Of a DNA stretch of 54,904 nt, positions 17,356 to 26,312 are shown piece by piece; the first letter of the stretch is position 1, and the number at the start of each line of letters is the position of its first letter. Below the pieces are notes generated by a model. The model saw only the letters and a program-made list of their open reading frames with translations. It had not been told where the DNA came from and ran no database searches. This DNA is from Propionivibrio sp. (GTDB taxonomy: Bacteria > Pseudomonadota > Gammaproteobacteria > Burkholderiales > Rhodocyclaceae): contig NZ_JAPUVO010000095.1 in the NCBI RefSeq assembly GCF_029255185.1, positions 1 to 54,904 on the forward strand, in the 5' to 3' direction. The translations under genes were made by a program, and so were the position numbers.

Positions 17356-18912
17356 TCAGGAACTGCACGAAAGCATCGAACACCCGGCCTTGTGGCGTGC
17401 CCACTCGGGGCGTAATGCAGCAAAAGACTCGCGTCCTGCTTGTTCGGTGTAGGGATGACGCAGAACGTCGAGCAGTTCGTGGATCATTGCCGGGTCGCCC
17501 TGCTCGGCTCGGTCAATCGCCTGCTGGGCCAGATAATTGCGTAACACATAACGCGGATTGGCGGCGTTCATGCGTGCCACCCGAGATTCTTCGGACTCGT
17601 TATCGGAGCGCATGCGGCTGGCCCAGCGTGCCAGCCAGGCTGTCAAATCAGCCTCGTGCCGAGCAAACAGTTCTGCACGATAAAAGGCGTCGCGCAGCGT
17701 GGCCAGTTCCGGCGCCTCAATATCGACCAGCGCCAGACGACGGAAGAACGAAGTCATATCGACCTCGGCACCGTGCAGCAGGGTAAAACCATCCTCAATC
17801 AGCACGGCATCCGGCTCGCGCCATGCGACAAAGCCAAACTTAGCGGCAAACGTTTCGCGAAAGCCAGCGTTATAGCATTCGTCATAGCGTTCAAATCCGA
17901 GCGCCAGTGCGCCGGGTTCGGGCGCGATCTGGGCCAACGCTTCGGCCAGCCGCTCAAGATTCCAGCGCGCGATTTCGGGCTGGCGACCGAAGCAGTAACG
18001 CCGGCCGGCAGCGTCCGTCGTATTGGGCGTCCATCCGGGGTCGAAATCGTCGACCCACCCGTAGGGACCGTAATCAATGGTCAGTCCGAGAATCGACATA
18101 TTGTCGGTGTTCATTACCCCATGCACGAAGCCGACGCGCATCCAGTGCACCATCAGGCGAGCCGTGCGTTCGCAGATTTCGACAAACCAGCGCCACAGTC
18201 GCTCGACCTCCGAGGCCGCCATCATTTCGGGGAAGTCGCGGGCGATGGTGAAATCCACCAGTTGGCGCAACAACACTGCATCACCGCGTGCGGCGGGCAG
18301 CTCGAAATGCCCGAAACGGATGAATGAAGGGGCAACGCGGCAGACCACGGCGCCCGGTTCTTCAACCGGATTGCCATCGTAGAACATGTCGCGCACCACC
18401 GCTTCACCCGTCGTCACCAGCGACAGGGCGCGCGTCGTCGGTACGCCAAGGTAATGCATGGCCTCGCTACATAAAAACTCACGGATCGACGAGCGCAGGA
18501 CGGCGCGGCCATCGGCGTGGCGTGAATACGGCGTTGGCCCGGCCCCCTTGAGCTGTAGCTCGAATCGTTGTCCGGCGCGGTTGACAGTCTCGCCGAGAAA
18601 GATCGCCCGACCATCGCCCAGTTGCCGCGCCCAGGATCCAAACTGATGGCCACCATAACAGGTAGCATAGGCCGTCATTCCCGGTAACAGGGCGTTGCCG
18701 GCCAGCGCCGCGACCCACGCCGGTGAGCTTAACTCGTGCTCGTCAAGACCAAGCTCTTGCGCCATCTCACGGGAATGGGCGAGCAAGCACGGCGCGACAA
18801 CCGGCGTTGGCATGACTGGCGACCAGAGCGCGCCGAGCACTTGGCGTGGATGATTGCGCACGTCGCCATCGCCAGGCAGTTCGCGCACCAGGCGGTTGTC
18901 AAAATGCAGCAT
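17356..18912 (-). CDS. selO: Protein adenylyltransferase SelO (YdiU/UPF0061)
   Basis: Pseudokinase-fold enzyme that AMPylates Ser/Thr/Tyr residues of target proteins, linked to redox stress. The 518-residue protein has [32 protein letters not shown] with the nucleotide-binding Lys, a [14 protein letters not shown] loop and [11 protein letters not shown] with the metal-binding Asp. It ends in a cysteine-containing tail (MLSCSS) where eukaryotic homologues carry selenocysteine. Length is normal. It is on the minus strand, 74 bp downstream of the GDT1-type gene, possibly in one transcript with it. Confidence 0.95.
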   Translation of the reverse strand: MLHFDNRLVRELPGDGDVRNHPRQVLGALWSPVMPTPVVAPCLLAHSREMAQELGLDEHELSSPAWVAALAGNALLPGMTAYATCYGGHQFGSWARQLGDGRAIFLGETVNRAGQRFELQLKGAGPTPYSRHADGRAVLRSSIREFLCSEAMHYLGVPTTRALSLVTTGEAVVRDMFYDGNPVEEPGAVVCRVAPSFIRFGHFELPAARGDAVLLRQLVDFTIARDFPEMMAASEVERLWRWFVEICERTARLMVHWMRVGFVHGVMNTDNMSILGLTIDYGPYGWVDDFDPGWTPNTTDAAGRRYCFGRQPEIARWNLERLAEALAQIAPEPGALALGFERYDECYNAGFRETFAAKFGFVAWREPDAVLIEDGFTLLHGAEVDMTSFFRRLALVDIEAPELATLRDAFYRAELFARHEADLTAWLARWASRMRSDNESEESRVARMNAANPRYVLRNYLAQQAIDRAEQGDPAMIHELLDVLRHPYTEQAGRESFAALRPEWARHKAGCSMLSCSS

Positions 18913-18986
18913 CGGGATTCTCGGCAGCGCAGGGTGGTCACTCTAGGGCACGCACTGCCGCGACAAGTTCCCTGCCGCGCGCAAAC

Positions 18987-19562
18987 TCAAAAGCCGAAGC
19001 GCTCTCCAACTCCAAGCAAGGTCGCCACACCGAGCAGGGCAAAAATGGCGGCAGCGATGGAATGTACGGCGCGTACCGGCATGCGCTCGGCGATGCGGTC
19101 GCCGAGCAAAACCGCAGGTACGTTGGCGATCATCATGCCCAACGTCGTTCCGGCCACCACCTGAATCACGGAATGGTACTGCGCTGCCAGTGCGACGGTG
19201 GCGACCTGCGTCTTGTCACCCATTTCGGCAATGAAGAAGGCGATCAACGTGGTGCCGAAAACACCGAAACGCGCAAGCTTGGCGTCCTTCTCGTCGAACT
19301 TGTCGGGGATCAGCGTCCACAGCGCCATGGCGATGAATGAAACACCAAGCACCCAGCGCATCGTCTCCGGCCCGATCTGCGTGGTAATCCAGGAGCCCAG
19401 CACGCCAGCAAAGGAGTGGTTGATCAGCGTTGCGATCAGGATGCCCAGGACAATGGGGAGCGGTTTGCGAAACTTCGCAGCCAGGATAAAAGCCAGCAAC
19501 TGGGTTTTGTCGCCTATTTCGGCCAGCGCCACGATGCCCGTGGAAACGAGGAATGCTTCCAT
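18987..19562 (-). CDS. TMEM165/GDT1 family divalent cation transporter
   Basis: Inner-membrane protein of 191 residues with six predicted helices in two homologous halves. Each half carries the family motif E-x-G-D-K-T-Q (LAEIGDKTQ near residue 15, IAEMGDKTQ near 112). Members export Mn2+ or exchange Ca2+/Mn2+ for protons. The start ATG 19562 lies only about 30 nt past the 6S RNA terminator, with no strong ribosome site (AAAGAG about 10 nt upstream), so expression may depend on read-through. A manganese (yybP-ykoY) riboswitch was sought upstream and its GGGGAGUAG core is absent. Confidence 0.9.
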   Translation of the reverse strand: MEAFLVSTGIVALAEIGDKTQLLAFILAAKFRKPLPIVLGILIATLINHSFAGVLGSWITTQIGPETMRWVLGVSFIAMALWTLIPDKFDEKDAKLARFGVFGTTLIAFFIAEMGDKTQVATVALAAQYHSVIQVVAGTTLGMMIANVPAVLLGDRIAERMPVRAVHSIAAAIFALLGVATLLGVGERFGF

Positions 19563-19591
19563 CGATCAAACTCTTTGCTGGTCGGCACCAT

Positions 19592-19626
19592 AAAAAAACA
19601 GCGCGGAAAACAAATTTCCGCGCTGT
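19592..19626 (-). terminator. Terminator after 6S RNA
   Basis: On the minus strand ACAGCGCGGAAA pairs perfectly with TTTCCGCGCTGT around a short loop and is followed by seven T. It sits 9 nt beyond the inferred 3' end of 6S RNA and 30 nt before the GDT1-type start codon. Confidence 0.9.
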
Positions 19627-19634
19627 CGAATAAA

Positions 19635-19812
19635 GCCCCCGCGAATGCCGTTAGGCCGGCATCCTGAACCGGAGTTCAGTTGAGTCACTTTCCTTCCGCA
19701 TCAGGCCCACCCGACATACGGGGCAGGCACAACAGCAGCTTCAATGGTTCGTGACCGACGCCAATTAACATTGGTTCAAGGAATATATGGCCTTGACAAA
19801 CACCGCAGGGAA
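19635..19812 (-). ncRNA. ssrS: 6S RNA
   Basis: This is the non-coding stretch directly downstream of zapA, the conserved place for 6S RNA. On the minus strand CCCTGCGG-TGTTTGTCAAGGCC at the 5' end pairs with GGCCTAACGGCATTCGCGGGG at the 3' end. The words match the ends of E. coli 6S RNA (GAUGUUCGCAAGCGGGCC / GCCUGCGGCGGCAUCUC) in order. CCTTGAACC near 19780 and the hairpin CTGAAC-TCCG-GTTCAG near 19675 fit the central-bubble region. Length is about 178 nt against 184 in E. coli. It binds sigma70 RNA polymerase and is followed by a strong terminator. End positions are approximate. Confidence 0.8.
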
Positions 19813-19826
19813 CAACTGTCGGAGGC

Positions 19827-20171
19827 TTAGAGCAACTTGTCCTGCGGTGCGAGCACCGCCTCAAGCCGTGCCTCCATGGCAGAAATTCTACGCTTTACGG
19901 TGCCGAAGTCCAGCCCTATTTCTGCCCCGGGACTTTGCGGGATTTCATTGGCCGGGTGCTTCTGCGAGAGATGTTCGTGAGCGATGTTCAGGGCCGCCAT
20001 GACGGCAATGCGCTCGGAGATATTGCTCTTGGTTTTTTCGGCAATTTCATGCATTTTTTCATCAACATAGGTGACAGCGTTCAACAGTGCGTCGTGCTCT
20101 GCTGGCGGGCAGGCAACACGGTACTCCTTGCCGAGCAACATGATGTCCAGATAGTTGGCTTCTTTGGGCAT
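19827..20171 (-). CDS. zapA: Cell division protein ZapA
   Basis: Small FtsZ-ring-associated protein that cross-links FtsZ filaments. The 114-residue product has LDIMLLGKEYRVACPPAEHDALLNA at the N-terminus, a long helix with AEKTKSNISERIAVMAALNIAHE, and a coiled-coil C-terminus. The start may be ATG 20171 (MPKEANYL) or GTG 20177 two codons upstream. Both lie within a few bases of the preceding stop, so it is coupled to the TIGR02449-type gene. 6S RNA follows immediately. Confidence 0.92.
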   Translation of the reverse strand: MPKEANYLDIMLLGKEYRVACPPAEHDALLNAVTYVDEKMHEIAEKTKSNISERIAVMAALNIAHEHLSQKHPANEIPQSPGAEIGLDFGTVKRRISAMEARLEAVLAPQDKLL

Positions 20172-20179
20172 GGTCACAT

Positions 20180-20386
20180 TCAGACGGCGGCTTTGGCTTC
20201 CGGCAATTGCTGGGCGAGATGTTCAAGCCGACCGCGTGCCGACTCCATACGCTGCGCAAGATTCCCCCGGTCACTCTCGACAGTGCTCAGTTGTTGCCTG
20301 AGCTGCGCATTCTCGGCACGCAATGTGCGGCAAAGCGACACCACCTGGGCGACCTTACTCTCGAGCGCGTTGAGTTCGTTAAGCAT
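20180..20386 (-). CDS. TIGR02449-type small coiled-coil protein (ZapB-like)
   Basis: A 68-residue, almost entirely coiled-coil protein (MLNELNALESKVAQVVSLCR; heptads through LRQQLSTVESDRGNLAQRM) encoded just upstream of zapA, where gamma- and betaproteobacteria keep the TIGR02449 gene. By position and shape it may act with ZapA at the division ring, like ZapB. ATG 20386 is used; an in-frame upstream codon at 20413 would extend it through the promoter. Confidence 0.75.
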   Translation of the reverse strand: MLNELNALESKVAQVVSLCRTLRAENAQLRQQLSTVESDRGNLAQRMESARGRLEHLAQQLPEAKAAV

Positions 20387-20393
20387 GCCCCGG

Positions 20394-20423
20394 ACTATAA
20401 TTTCAAAAACCAAGTGGAGTCAA
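20394..20423 (-). promoter_or_regulatory. Promoter of the zapA operon
   Basis: On the minus strand TTGACT (20423-20418), 18 bp, TATAGT (20399-20394). The predicted start point is within 1-2 nt of ATG 20386, so the first gene may be read from a leaderless mRNA. Confidence 0.6.
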
Positions 20424-20495
20424 GGGCTAAGCATCGGTTTTAAATGTGATTTATTTCAAACGACCCGCCTGGCCGAACGGTACCAATGCGCTTTG

Positions 20496-20504
20496 TGCTA
20501 CAAT
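20496..20504 (+). promoter_or_regulatory. Extended -10 promoter for the riboswitch-btuB transcript
   Basis: TG-C-TACAAT at 20496-20504 is an extended -10 element placed about 70 bp before the cobalamin riboswitch. No good -35 is seen, as is usual for extended -10 promoters. Confidence 0.4.
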
Positions 20505-20574
20505 CGACGGCCTCCGCTGCTGGTTCAGGGCGGAAAACGTGCAAGGTGCCGCAACGCAGGGTTTTCAATATTCT

Positions 20575-20730
20575 CTGCCGCGGTTAAACGGGAAACAGGT
20601 GCATGTCATTAAGACACCATGCCTGTGCTGCCCCCGCAACGGTAAGCGAGTGAGGATGTGTCGGAGTGCCACTGGGCAACAGCCTGGGAAGGCGACACAT
20701 CAAGACTCGTGAGCCCGGATACCGGCCTTC
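20575..20730 (+). promoter_or_regulatory. Cobalamin (adenosylcobalamin) riboswitch
   Basis: Canonical conserved words in order: AACGGGAAACAGGTG near 20587, GCTGCCCCCGCAACGGTAAG near 20629, GCCACTGGG near 20679, TGGGAAGGCG near 20685-20695, and the B12 box AGCCCGGATACCGGCC at 20712-20727. It lies 160 nt before the btuB-like start and should switch off the uptake genes when cobalamin is plentiful. Confidence 0.97.
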
Positions 20731-20890
20731 GCACATTTAGACGGAAGTGCCGCGGGGAGGCGGACACGGTATGCATTGCTCAGCTGACCAACGCGCGCGC
20801 TCATCTCGACAGTTTTCCCTTTTTGTGCACTTCCGATTTTTTAGCTCGCCGACTTGCGGGGACGCTTGTCGGCATCGGGAGAAATCTGTC

Positions 20891-22843
20891 ATGCACCCAC
20901 GCTATTCCTTTACCCTTGCCTTGCTTGCCGCTTTCCCGGCTATCGCCGCCGATAAGGAAGCCGAAACCGTTGTCGTAACCGCCACTCGTTTTAGCGAAGT
21001 CGCCCCCGGCGTAGCGGCCAACGTCAGTGTCATTACCCGTCAGGATATTAGCAATACGCCCGCCCAGAACCTGCCTGATGTGCTCAGCACCCGGGCAGGT
21101 ATCGATGTTCGCCAGATTGGCGGAGCGATGGGCCGGGACGCTGTGGTCGATATGCGTGGCTTTGGCGCGACCGCGACCAGCAACACTTTGATTCTGGTTG
21201 ACGGCTTGCGCGTCAATCCCGTCGATATGGGCGGCATCATCTGGTCGGCCATTCCTCTTGATAGCGTCGAGCGAATCGAGATCATGCGCGGGTCGGGAAC
21301 CGTTCTCTACGGTGACGGTGCGAGCGGCGGGGTAATCAACATCATCACCAACAAATCCGGCAGCCCGGTGGCCGGCGTCACTGCCACGCTAGGTGATTTT
21401 GGCTACAAGGGTAGCGAAGTCCAACTGGGCAACGGCAACGACACGGCCTACTACAACCTTTTCGTCAACTATGCCGCTGCCGATGGCTATCGGAAAAACA
21501 GCCAGCAGGACCAGCAATCTGCCAATGGCCGTGTCGGATGGCTGCTTGATGGCGGCGAAGTGTATACCGACTTTGCCATTTACAAGGAATCCGCCGGACA
21601 ACCCGGCTCCGTTTTCACCGCCGCCTACCGCGACGATCCGCGCAGCACGCGAACTCCGCACAACAGCGAAAGCCGTGATGGCTACCGCATTCGTCCTGGC
21701 GTCTCATACCGTTTGCATGATCGTCTGACGCTTGAAGGGGAATTCGCTTTCGATCATCAGCAACTTAACACGAAATATTTTTCCGCTTTCGGTGCGACGG
21801 CCAGCGACCGTTTGCGTGATACCAACTCCCTGACCCCGCGCCTACGCTGGCGTCACGATCTTGTCGCCCTGCCGAGTGAAACCGTGTTCGGCTATGATTA
21901 TTACGATGGCAAGGTTACGTCGGACAACACGGGTTTCGCCAACCAGGGTGCTGCGCAGGAAAGCTCGGCTTTTTACATGCAGAACATTACGAAGTTTACG
22001 CAAAACCTGAGCCTTACCCTGGGCGGTCGCAACCAGCGCATGAAGCAGAAGGCGCATCAGGATGCTTATGCACCGTTCTTCAGTCCAGCGGTAGTGGGCG
22101 AAACCACGCGAACGAAGGATGCCTACGATCTTGGCCTGGCCTACGCCGCTGACGGCTGGCGCATTTACGGCAAGACGGGTACGACTTTTCGCTTTGCCAA
22201 CGTCGACGAACTCTTCGGTTTCGACGCCTTCTTCAATCCAGTATTCGCCGGAGACATCAAACCGCAACATGGCAGAATCAATGAAATCGGTGGCGATATT
22301 GCCGTCGGCCCGGCGAATCTGCGCGCCTCATTTTACCAGCTTGATCTGACCGACGAAATCGGCTTCGATGGCACAGCCAACGTCAATCTTGATCCAACGC
22401 GGCGCAAGGGGATTGAGCTTGAAGCCGGCTGGAAAATGACCGACAGTTTGCAAGCCAAGGCAAGCTATACCTATGCGGACGCCCGGTTTCGCGAGGGGGC
22501 TTTCTCCGGAAATGCCATTCCGCTGGTGCCGCGCGACCAGGCCAGCGCGCTGTTGACCTGGAATACTGGTCCTACCGGCAGCTATACCGCGGCAGCACGC
22601 TACGTCGGCGAACGTCGTTACAGCAGTGATTTTGCCAATACTCGGAGGATGCTTTCGGGCTACACGACGTTTGACATGCAATCGGTATGGAAGCTCAAGC
22701 CCTGGAGAATCACGGCCAAGCTCCTTAACGCGCTGGACAGAAAGTATTCGTCGATCGCCGGATATTCGACCTTCTACAGCGATACCTACTACTACCCGGC
22801 TGATCGTCGCAGCATCTTCGTTTCCGCACGCTACGACTTCTAG
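20891..22843 (+). CDS. btuB: TonB-dependent outer-membrane cobalamin receptor (BtuB-like)
   Basis: Imports corrinoids across the outer membrane using TonB energy. The 650-residue protein has a signal peptide (about 1-20), a TonB box close to the N-terminus (ETVVVTATR), a plug domain (VSVITRQDISN; RGFGATATSNTLILVDGLRVNP; ERIEIMRGSGTVLYGDGASGGVINIIT) and a 22-strand-type barrel ending in the terminal aromatic FVSARYDF. Corrinoid specificity is inferred from the riboswitch directly upstream and the transporter genes downstream. Start ATG 20891 has GGGAG 9 nt upstream; the open frame upstream runs through the leader and is not coding. Confidence 0.92.
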   Translation: MHPRYSFTLALLAAFPAIAADKEAETVVVTATRFSEVAPGVAANVSVITRQDISNTPAQNLPDVLSTRAGIDVRQIGGAMGRDAVVDMRGFGATATSNTLILVDGLRVNPVDMGGIIWSAIPLDSVERIEIMRGSGTVLYGDGASGGVINIITNKSGSPVAGVTATLGDFGYKGSEVQLGNGNDTAYYNLFVNYAAADGYRKNSQQDQQSANGRVGWLLDGGEVYTDFAIYKESAGQPGSVFTAAYRDDPRSTRTPHNSESRDGYRIRPGVSYRLHDRLTLEGEFAFDHQQLNTKYFSAFGATASDRLRDTNSLTPRLRWRHDLVALPSETVFGYDYYDGKVTSDNTGFANQGAAQESSAFYMQNITKFTQNLSLTLGGRNQRMKQKAHQDAYAPFFSPAVVGETTRTKDAYDLGLAYAADGWRIYGKTGTTFRFANVDELFGFDAFFNPVFAGDIKPQHGRINEIGGDIAVGPANLRASFYQLDLTDEIGFDGTANVNLDPTRRKGIELEAGWKMTDSLQAKASYTYADARFREGAFSGNAIPLVPRDQASALLTWNTGPTGSYTAAARYVGERRYSSDFANTRRMLSGYTTFDMQSVWKLKPWRITAKLLNALDRKYSSIAGYSTFYSDTYYYPADRRSIFVSARYDF

Positions 22844-22849
22844 GCCAGC

Positions 22850-23839
22850 ATGCCCACCCGCCGTCGCGCCCTGCTTATTCTCGCCGCCCTCGCCGGGTTG
22901 GCGTTACTCGGCATAGCGCTAGCACTAATGGTGGGCAGTATCCCCATTCCGATCAGCGTGGTCGTGTCAGCGCTGTTCGGCGGCGCAGACGGTACGGCCG
23001 GCGAGGTCGTGCGCAGCCTGCGTCTGGCGCGCGCGTTGTCCGGTTTTGCCTGCGGCGGATTGCTGGCACTAGCTGGCGCGCTGCTCCAGGTGTTGCTGCG
23101 CAATCCGCTGGCCGACCCCTATGTTCTCGGCATTTCCGGAGGCGCTGGGGTGGGCGCCCTGGCAGCCATTCTTCTTGGCTTTGGCCTGGCTGGCGTCAAC
23201 GGCTCGGCCTTTCTGGGTGCGCTCGCAGCCATGCTGATCGTTTTTGGCCTGGCGCACGGCGATGGCAGTTGGACGCAGACGCGTCTGCTGCTTACCGGCG
23301 TCATCGTCGCTTCCGGCTGCGGCGCTGCCGTGGCGCTGATGCTGTCCGTCGCCCCGGACAACAAACTGCGCGGCATGCTTTTCTGGCTGATGGGCGACCT
23401 TTCGCAGGCCGATGATCCGCGGCTCGTTCTTGGCATCCTCGCTACCGTCTTGCTGCTCTGCCTGCCTTTTGCCCGCGAACTCAATCTCCTGACGCGTGGT
23501 GCGGACATGGCGCAAACCCTTGGCGTCCCGGTTGGCCGCTTGCGCCGCGGTGTTTATCTGCTAGCCTCGCTGGCCACTGCGGCGGCAGTAACACAGGCCG
23601 GTGCAATCGGTTTCATCGGCTTGATCGTACCGCATCTGGTTCGGCTGGCCGTGGGCAACGACCAACGTCTGCTACTGCCTGCCTCGGCATTCGCCGGCGG
23701 CAGTCTGCTAGTGATCGCCGACACCCTGGCACGGACCATAGTCACCCCGCAGCAACTCCCGGTCGGCGTTCTCACGGCGCTGATCGGGGTGCCGGTTTTT
23801 CTTTTTCTCCTCACCCGTGACGCCCGGACAAGGGTCTGA
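22850..23839 (+). CDS. btuC: FecCD-family ABC permease (cobalamin, BtuC-like)
   Basis: Inner-membrane permease of 329 residues with about ten hydrophobic helices. Family motifs are RLARALSGFACGGLLALAGALLQVLLRNPLADPYVLGISGGAG near the N-terminus and GFIGLIVPHLVRLAVGNDQR plus TPQQLPVGVLTALIGVPVF near the C-terminus. It starts 6 bp after btuB and is followed 1 bp later by the ATPase gene, all under the cobalamin riboswitch, so vitamin B12 is the likely substrate. The matching binding protein is not here; a btuF-like gene lies at 53.6 kb. Confidence 0.92.
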   Translation: MPTRRRALLILAALAGLALLGIALALMVGSIPIPISVVVSALFGGADGTAGEVVRSLRLARALSGFACGGLLALAGALLQVLLRNPLADPYVLGISGGAGVGALAAILLGFGLAGVNGSAFLGALAAMLIVFGLAHGDGSWTQTRLLLTGVIVASGCGAAVALMLSVAPDNKLRGMLFWLMGDLSQADDPRLVLGILATVLLLCLPFARELNLLTRGADMAQTLGVPVGRLRRGVYLLASLATAAAVTQAGAIGFIGLIVPHLVRLAVGNDQRLLLPASAFAGGSLLVIADTLARTIVTPQQLPVGVLTALIGVPVFLFLLTRDARTRV

Positions 23840-23840
23840 A

Positions 23841-24620
23841 ATGAGCAGCAAAACACCGCTCCTCGAAGCCCGAAAACTCACCGTCAGCATCGGCGGCAAG
23901 ACCTTTTGCCGCGACCTCGACCTGACCCTGCATGCTGGTGAGCGGCTGGCCATCCTCGGACGCAACGGCGCCGGCAAATCAACCCTGCTTTCAGTCCTCG
24001 CCGGACTGCGCGCCGAACAGTCCGGCGAGGTGCTTATCGACGGCCTCAGCTACGCAAGCTTGGGGGCACGCAAGAGCGCGCTCGTTCGTGGCTGGTTGCC
24101 GCAGGTGCGCGGCGACGCCTTCGCGTCAACGGTCCTCGAAACGGCTCTGGTCGGCCGCCATCCGCATCTGGACCGCTGGGGCTGGGAAAGCGACAAGGAC
24201 GCAAAAATTGTCCGCCAAGCCCTGGCCGCCGTCGATCTGACCAGCTACGAACAACGCGACATTCAGACCCTGTCCGGGGGCGAACGTCAGCGACTGGCGA
24301 TTGCCACACTGCTCGCCCAGGCGCCACAACTGTTCCTGCTTGATGAGCCGATTGCCCATCTCGACTTGAAACACCAGATCGCCATGCTTGAATTGTTTTC
24401 CGGTACGGCGCGCGACTGTGGGGCCGCAGTCGCCATGGTGCTGCACGAACCGGCACTGGCCTGGCGCTTTTGCGACCGGGCCTTGCTGATGCATGGCGAC
24501 GGTCGCACCGAAAGCGGTCCGACCCGGGAAATACTGACCGTCGACCGGCTTTCCGCGCTTTATCAATACCCACTGCAAATGCTGGAATGTGACGGCCGCG
24601 TCAGCTTTATTCCCAACTGA
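23841..24620 (+). CDS. btuD: ABC transporter ATP-binding protein (cobalamin, BtuD-like)
   Basis: ATPase of the corrinoid importer, 259 residues. Walker A is GRNGAGKST (about residue 42), the signature LSGGERQRLAIA and Walker B LFLLDEPIAHLD, followed by a switch His in VLHEPALAWR. Start ATG 23841 directly follows the btuC stop. Final gene of the riboswitch-controlled unit. Confidence 0.92.
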   Translation: MSSKTPLLEARKLTVSIGGKTFCRDLDLTLHAGERLAILGRNGAGKSTLLSVLAGLRAEQSGEVLIDGLSYASLGARKSALVRGWLPQVRGDAFASTVLETALVGRHPHLDRWGWESDKDAKIVRQALAAVDLTSYEQRDIQTLSGGERQRLAIATLLAQAPQLFLLDEPIAHLDLKHQIAMLELFSGTARDCGAAVAMVLHEPALAWRFCDRALLMHGDGRTESGPTREILTVDRLSALYQYPLQMLECDGRVSFIPN

Positions 24621-24677
24621 GCAGCATCCTCGGCAGGCAACTTCGCCTGCTTTCCGGCCAAGAGCGTCACTGCGCTT

Positions 24678-25127
24678 TTAGCAACGCGCACCGGGCGCAC
24701 AAACGACCGTCGCCGTCGTCGCCGCCTGAACCACGGGCCGGCCTTCCCCGGCCCAGGCCTTGAGCCCCTTGTCGGCGTTGTAGACGGTTTTATAGCCGGC
24801 CTGCTGCGAGAGAAACTGCGCAGCGGCACTCGATCGCTTGCCGCTACGGCAGACCAGAATCAACGGCTGATCGGGCCTGGCGATCGCCTTGACCTTCTCC
24901 AGCCATTGTGGCGGATTGGATTGTCCCTTCTCATCATAAAAGGTGAGCAGCCTGCTGCCGGCAATCACCCCGGTTTCCTGCCATTCGTCCGCAGTACGAA
25001 TGTCGACCACCGCCACTCCGCTGGCCGCAAGGCGGGCCAGTTCGGCGCTGTCGATGTTGATGACTTCAGCATGCGCCGCCAACGCTGCGAGGCAAAGTAA
25101 GGGAAAGGCAAAAAAGTGCTTAATCAT
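24678..25127 (-). CDS. Periplasmic rhodanese-like protein
   Basis: Single-domain rhodanese of 149 residues. ATG 25127 gives a clean Sec signal peptide (MIKHFFAFPLLCLAALAAHA), whereas the longer in-frame start at 25205 would bury it. The domain has VAVVDIRTADEWQETG, the catalytic loop LVCRSGKRS with the active Cys, and a terminal GLKAWAGEGRPV. It ends in an unusual Cys-containing tail (CAPGARC). Probable sulfur-transfer or persulfide chemistry in the periplasm; substrate unknown. It converges with btuD and diverges from the SpoIIM gene. Confidence 0.88.
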   Translation of the reverse strand: MIKHFFAFPLLCLAALAAHAEVINIDSAELARLAASGVAVVDIRTADEWQETGVIAGSRLLTFYDEKGQSNPPQWLEKVKAIARPDQPLILVCRSGKRSSAAAQFLSQQAGYKTVYNADKGLKAWAGEGRPVVQAATTATVVCAPGARC

Positions 25128-25298
25128 GATCACTCCGACAATTATGTTGACAGAGCCATTGTACGGCCCAAAGCTCCGGCGCGTACTCAATGCGGCAAGG
25201 TGCACAGGATTTTCAGGGGATGCTCTACAAGACTCCGGCCTTTCAGTAGCGCAGAATCATCCAAACGTCTACGATTCCGAAATCATAACAAGGCGACC

Positions 25299-26312
25299 AT
25301 GAAGGAAACTCAGTTTATCCAGCAGCGACAGAGCGATTGGGACGCGTGGGACCGCTGGCTGAGCGCGACAACGAAAAAACCCAAAGCAAAGAAAGCCGTG
25401 AAAATGGCAGCAGCGGTGGCGACGCCACCTGCCCTCACGGTCGACGCCCTGCCATCGGCCTTCCGGCGGCTTTGCCAGGACCTTTCGCTGGCGCGCGATC
25501 GCAATTACTCAAGCCCACTTGTCCACTCCCTGAACGACCGCGTGCTGGCGGCGCATCAGCGCATTTATGGAGCACGCAAACGCCTCGCCGGGCACTGGCT
25601 GGAATTTCTGCTTGCTGGCTTGCCGCGTCTAGTACGCAGCGAATGGCGTTTTGTGTTCACGGCCGCACTGTTTTTTTTCCTGCCATTACTGGCCACACTG
25701 GCCCTGCTGCAATGGCACCCGGATGGCGTTTACTTTCTGATGTCGCCGCGCAATGTCGCGCAGTTCGAGGAGATGTACTCACCTACGTCGGTACGGCCTT
25801 GGCGCGCCGCCGGCGCGGCGGATGAGCTGACGATGCTGGCTTTTTACATCGCCAACAACGTACGTATCGACTTCCAATGTTTTGCTGGCGGCATCGCCTT
25901 TGGCTTGGGCAGCATCTTTTATCTCATCTACAACGGCCTGCTGATTGGCGCTGCGGCCGGTCATCTAACGCAACTAGGTTATATCGAAACCTTCTGGGGC
26001 TTTGTTGCCGGCCATAGCGGGCCAGAACTGCTTGGCGCCGTGCTTTCAGGCGCCGCCGGACTGAAGATTGGATTGGCGCTGATCGCCCCTGGTCACAAAC
26101 GTCGTCTCGATGCACTCAAGGCGGCTGCGCAGGGTGCGGTTCGCCTGCTCTACGGCGCGGCGGCGCTGACCTTTTGCGCCGCCTTTATCGAGGCGCTGTG
26201 GTCACCCAACCGCACGCTCCCCTTCGCAGTCAAGATCGGCGCAGGTATTGCCGTATGGGTCATGCTGCTGGCTTATTTTATTTTTTCCGGCCGGAAGTCA
26301 CATGCAGCTTGA
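25299..26312 (+). CDS. SpoIIM (stage II sporulation protein M) family membrane protein
   Basis: A 337-residue membrane protein of the DUF95/SpoIIM family. The N-terminal ~110 residues are soluble and charged (an Ala/Lys-rich stretch near 30, then a helical LCQDLSLARDRNYSS segment), followed by about six hydrophobic helices including FYIANNVRIDFQCFAGGIAFGLGS and GHSGPELLGAVLSGAAGL, both family hallmarks. Despite the name it occurs in non-sporulating bacteria next to MoxR/DUF58 genes, as here. First gene of a seven-gene co-directional cluster; its stop overlaps the start of the next gene. Confidence 0.85.
   Translation: MKETQFIQQRQSDWDAWDRWLSATTKKPKAKKAVKMAAAVATPPALTVDALPSAFRRLCQDLSLARDRNYSSPLVHSLNDRVLAAHQRIYGARKRLAGHWLEFLLAGLPRLVRSEWRFVFTAALFFFLPLLATLALLQWHPDGVYFLMSPRNVAQFEEMYSPTSVRPWRAAGAADELTMLAFYIANNVRIDFQCFAGGIAFGLGSIFYLIYNGLLIGAAAGHLTQLGYIETFWGFVAGHSGPELLGAVLSGAAGLKIGLALIAPGHKRRLDALKAAAQGAVRLLYGAAALTFCAAFIEALWSPNRTLPFAVKIGAGIAVWVMLLAYFIFSGRKSHAA

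Noticed and set aside
19563-19830. Manganese (yybP-ykoY) riboswitch upstream of the GDT1-type transporter
   Set aside because: The conserved GGGGAGUAG core is absent, and the stretch is explained by 6S RNA plus its terminator.
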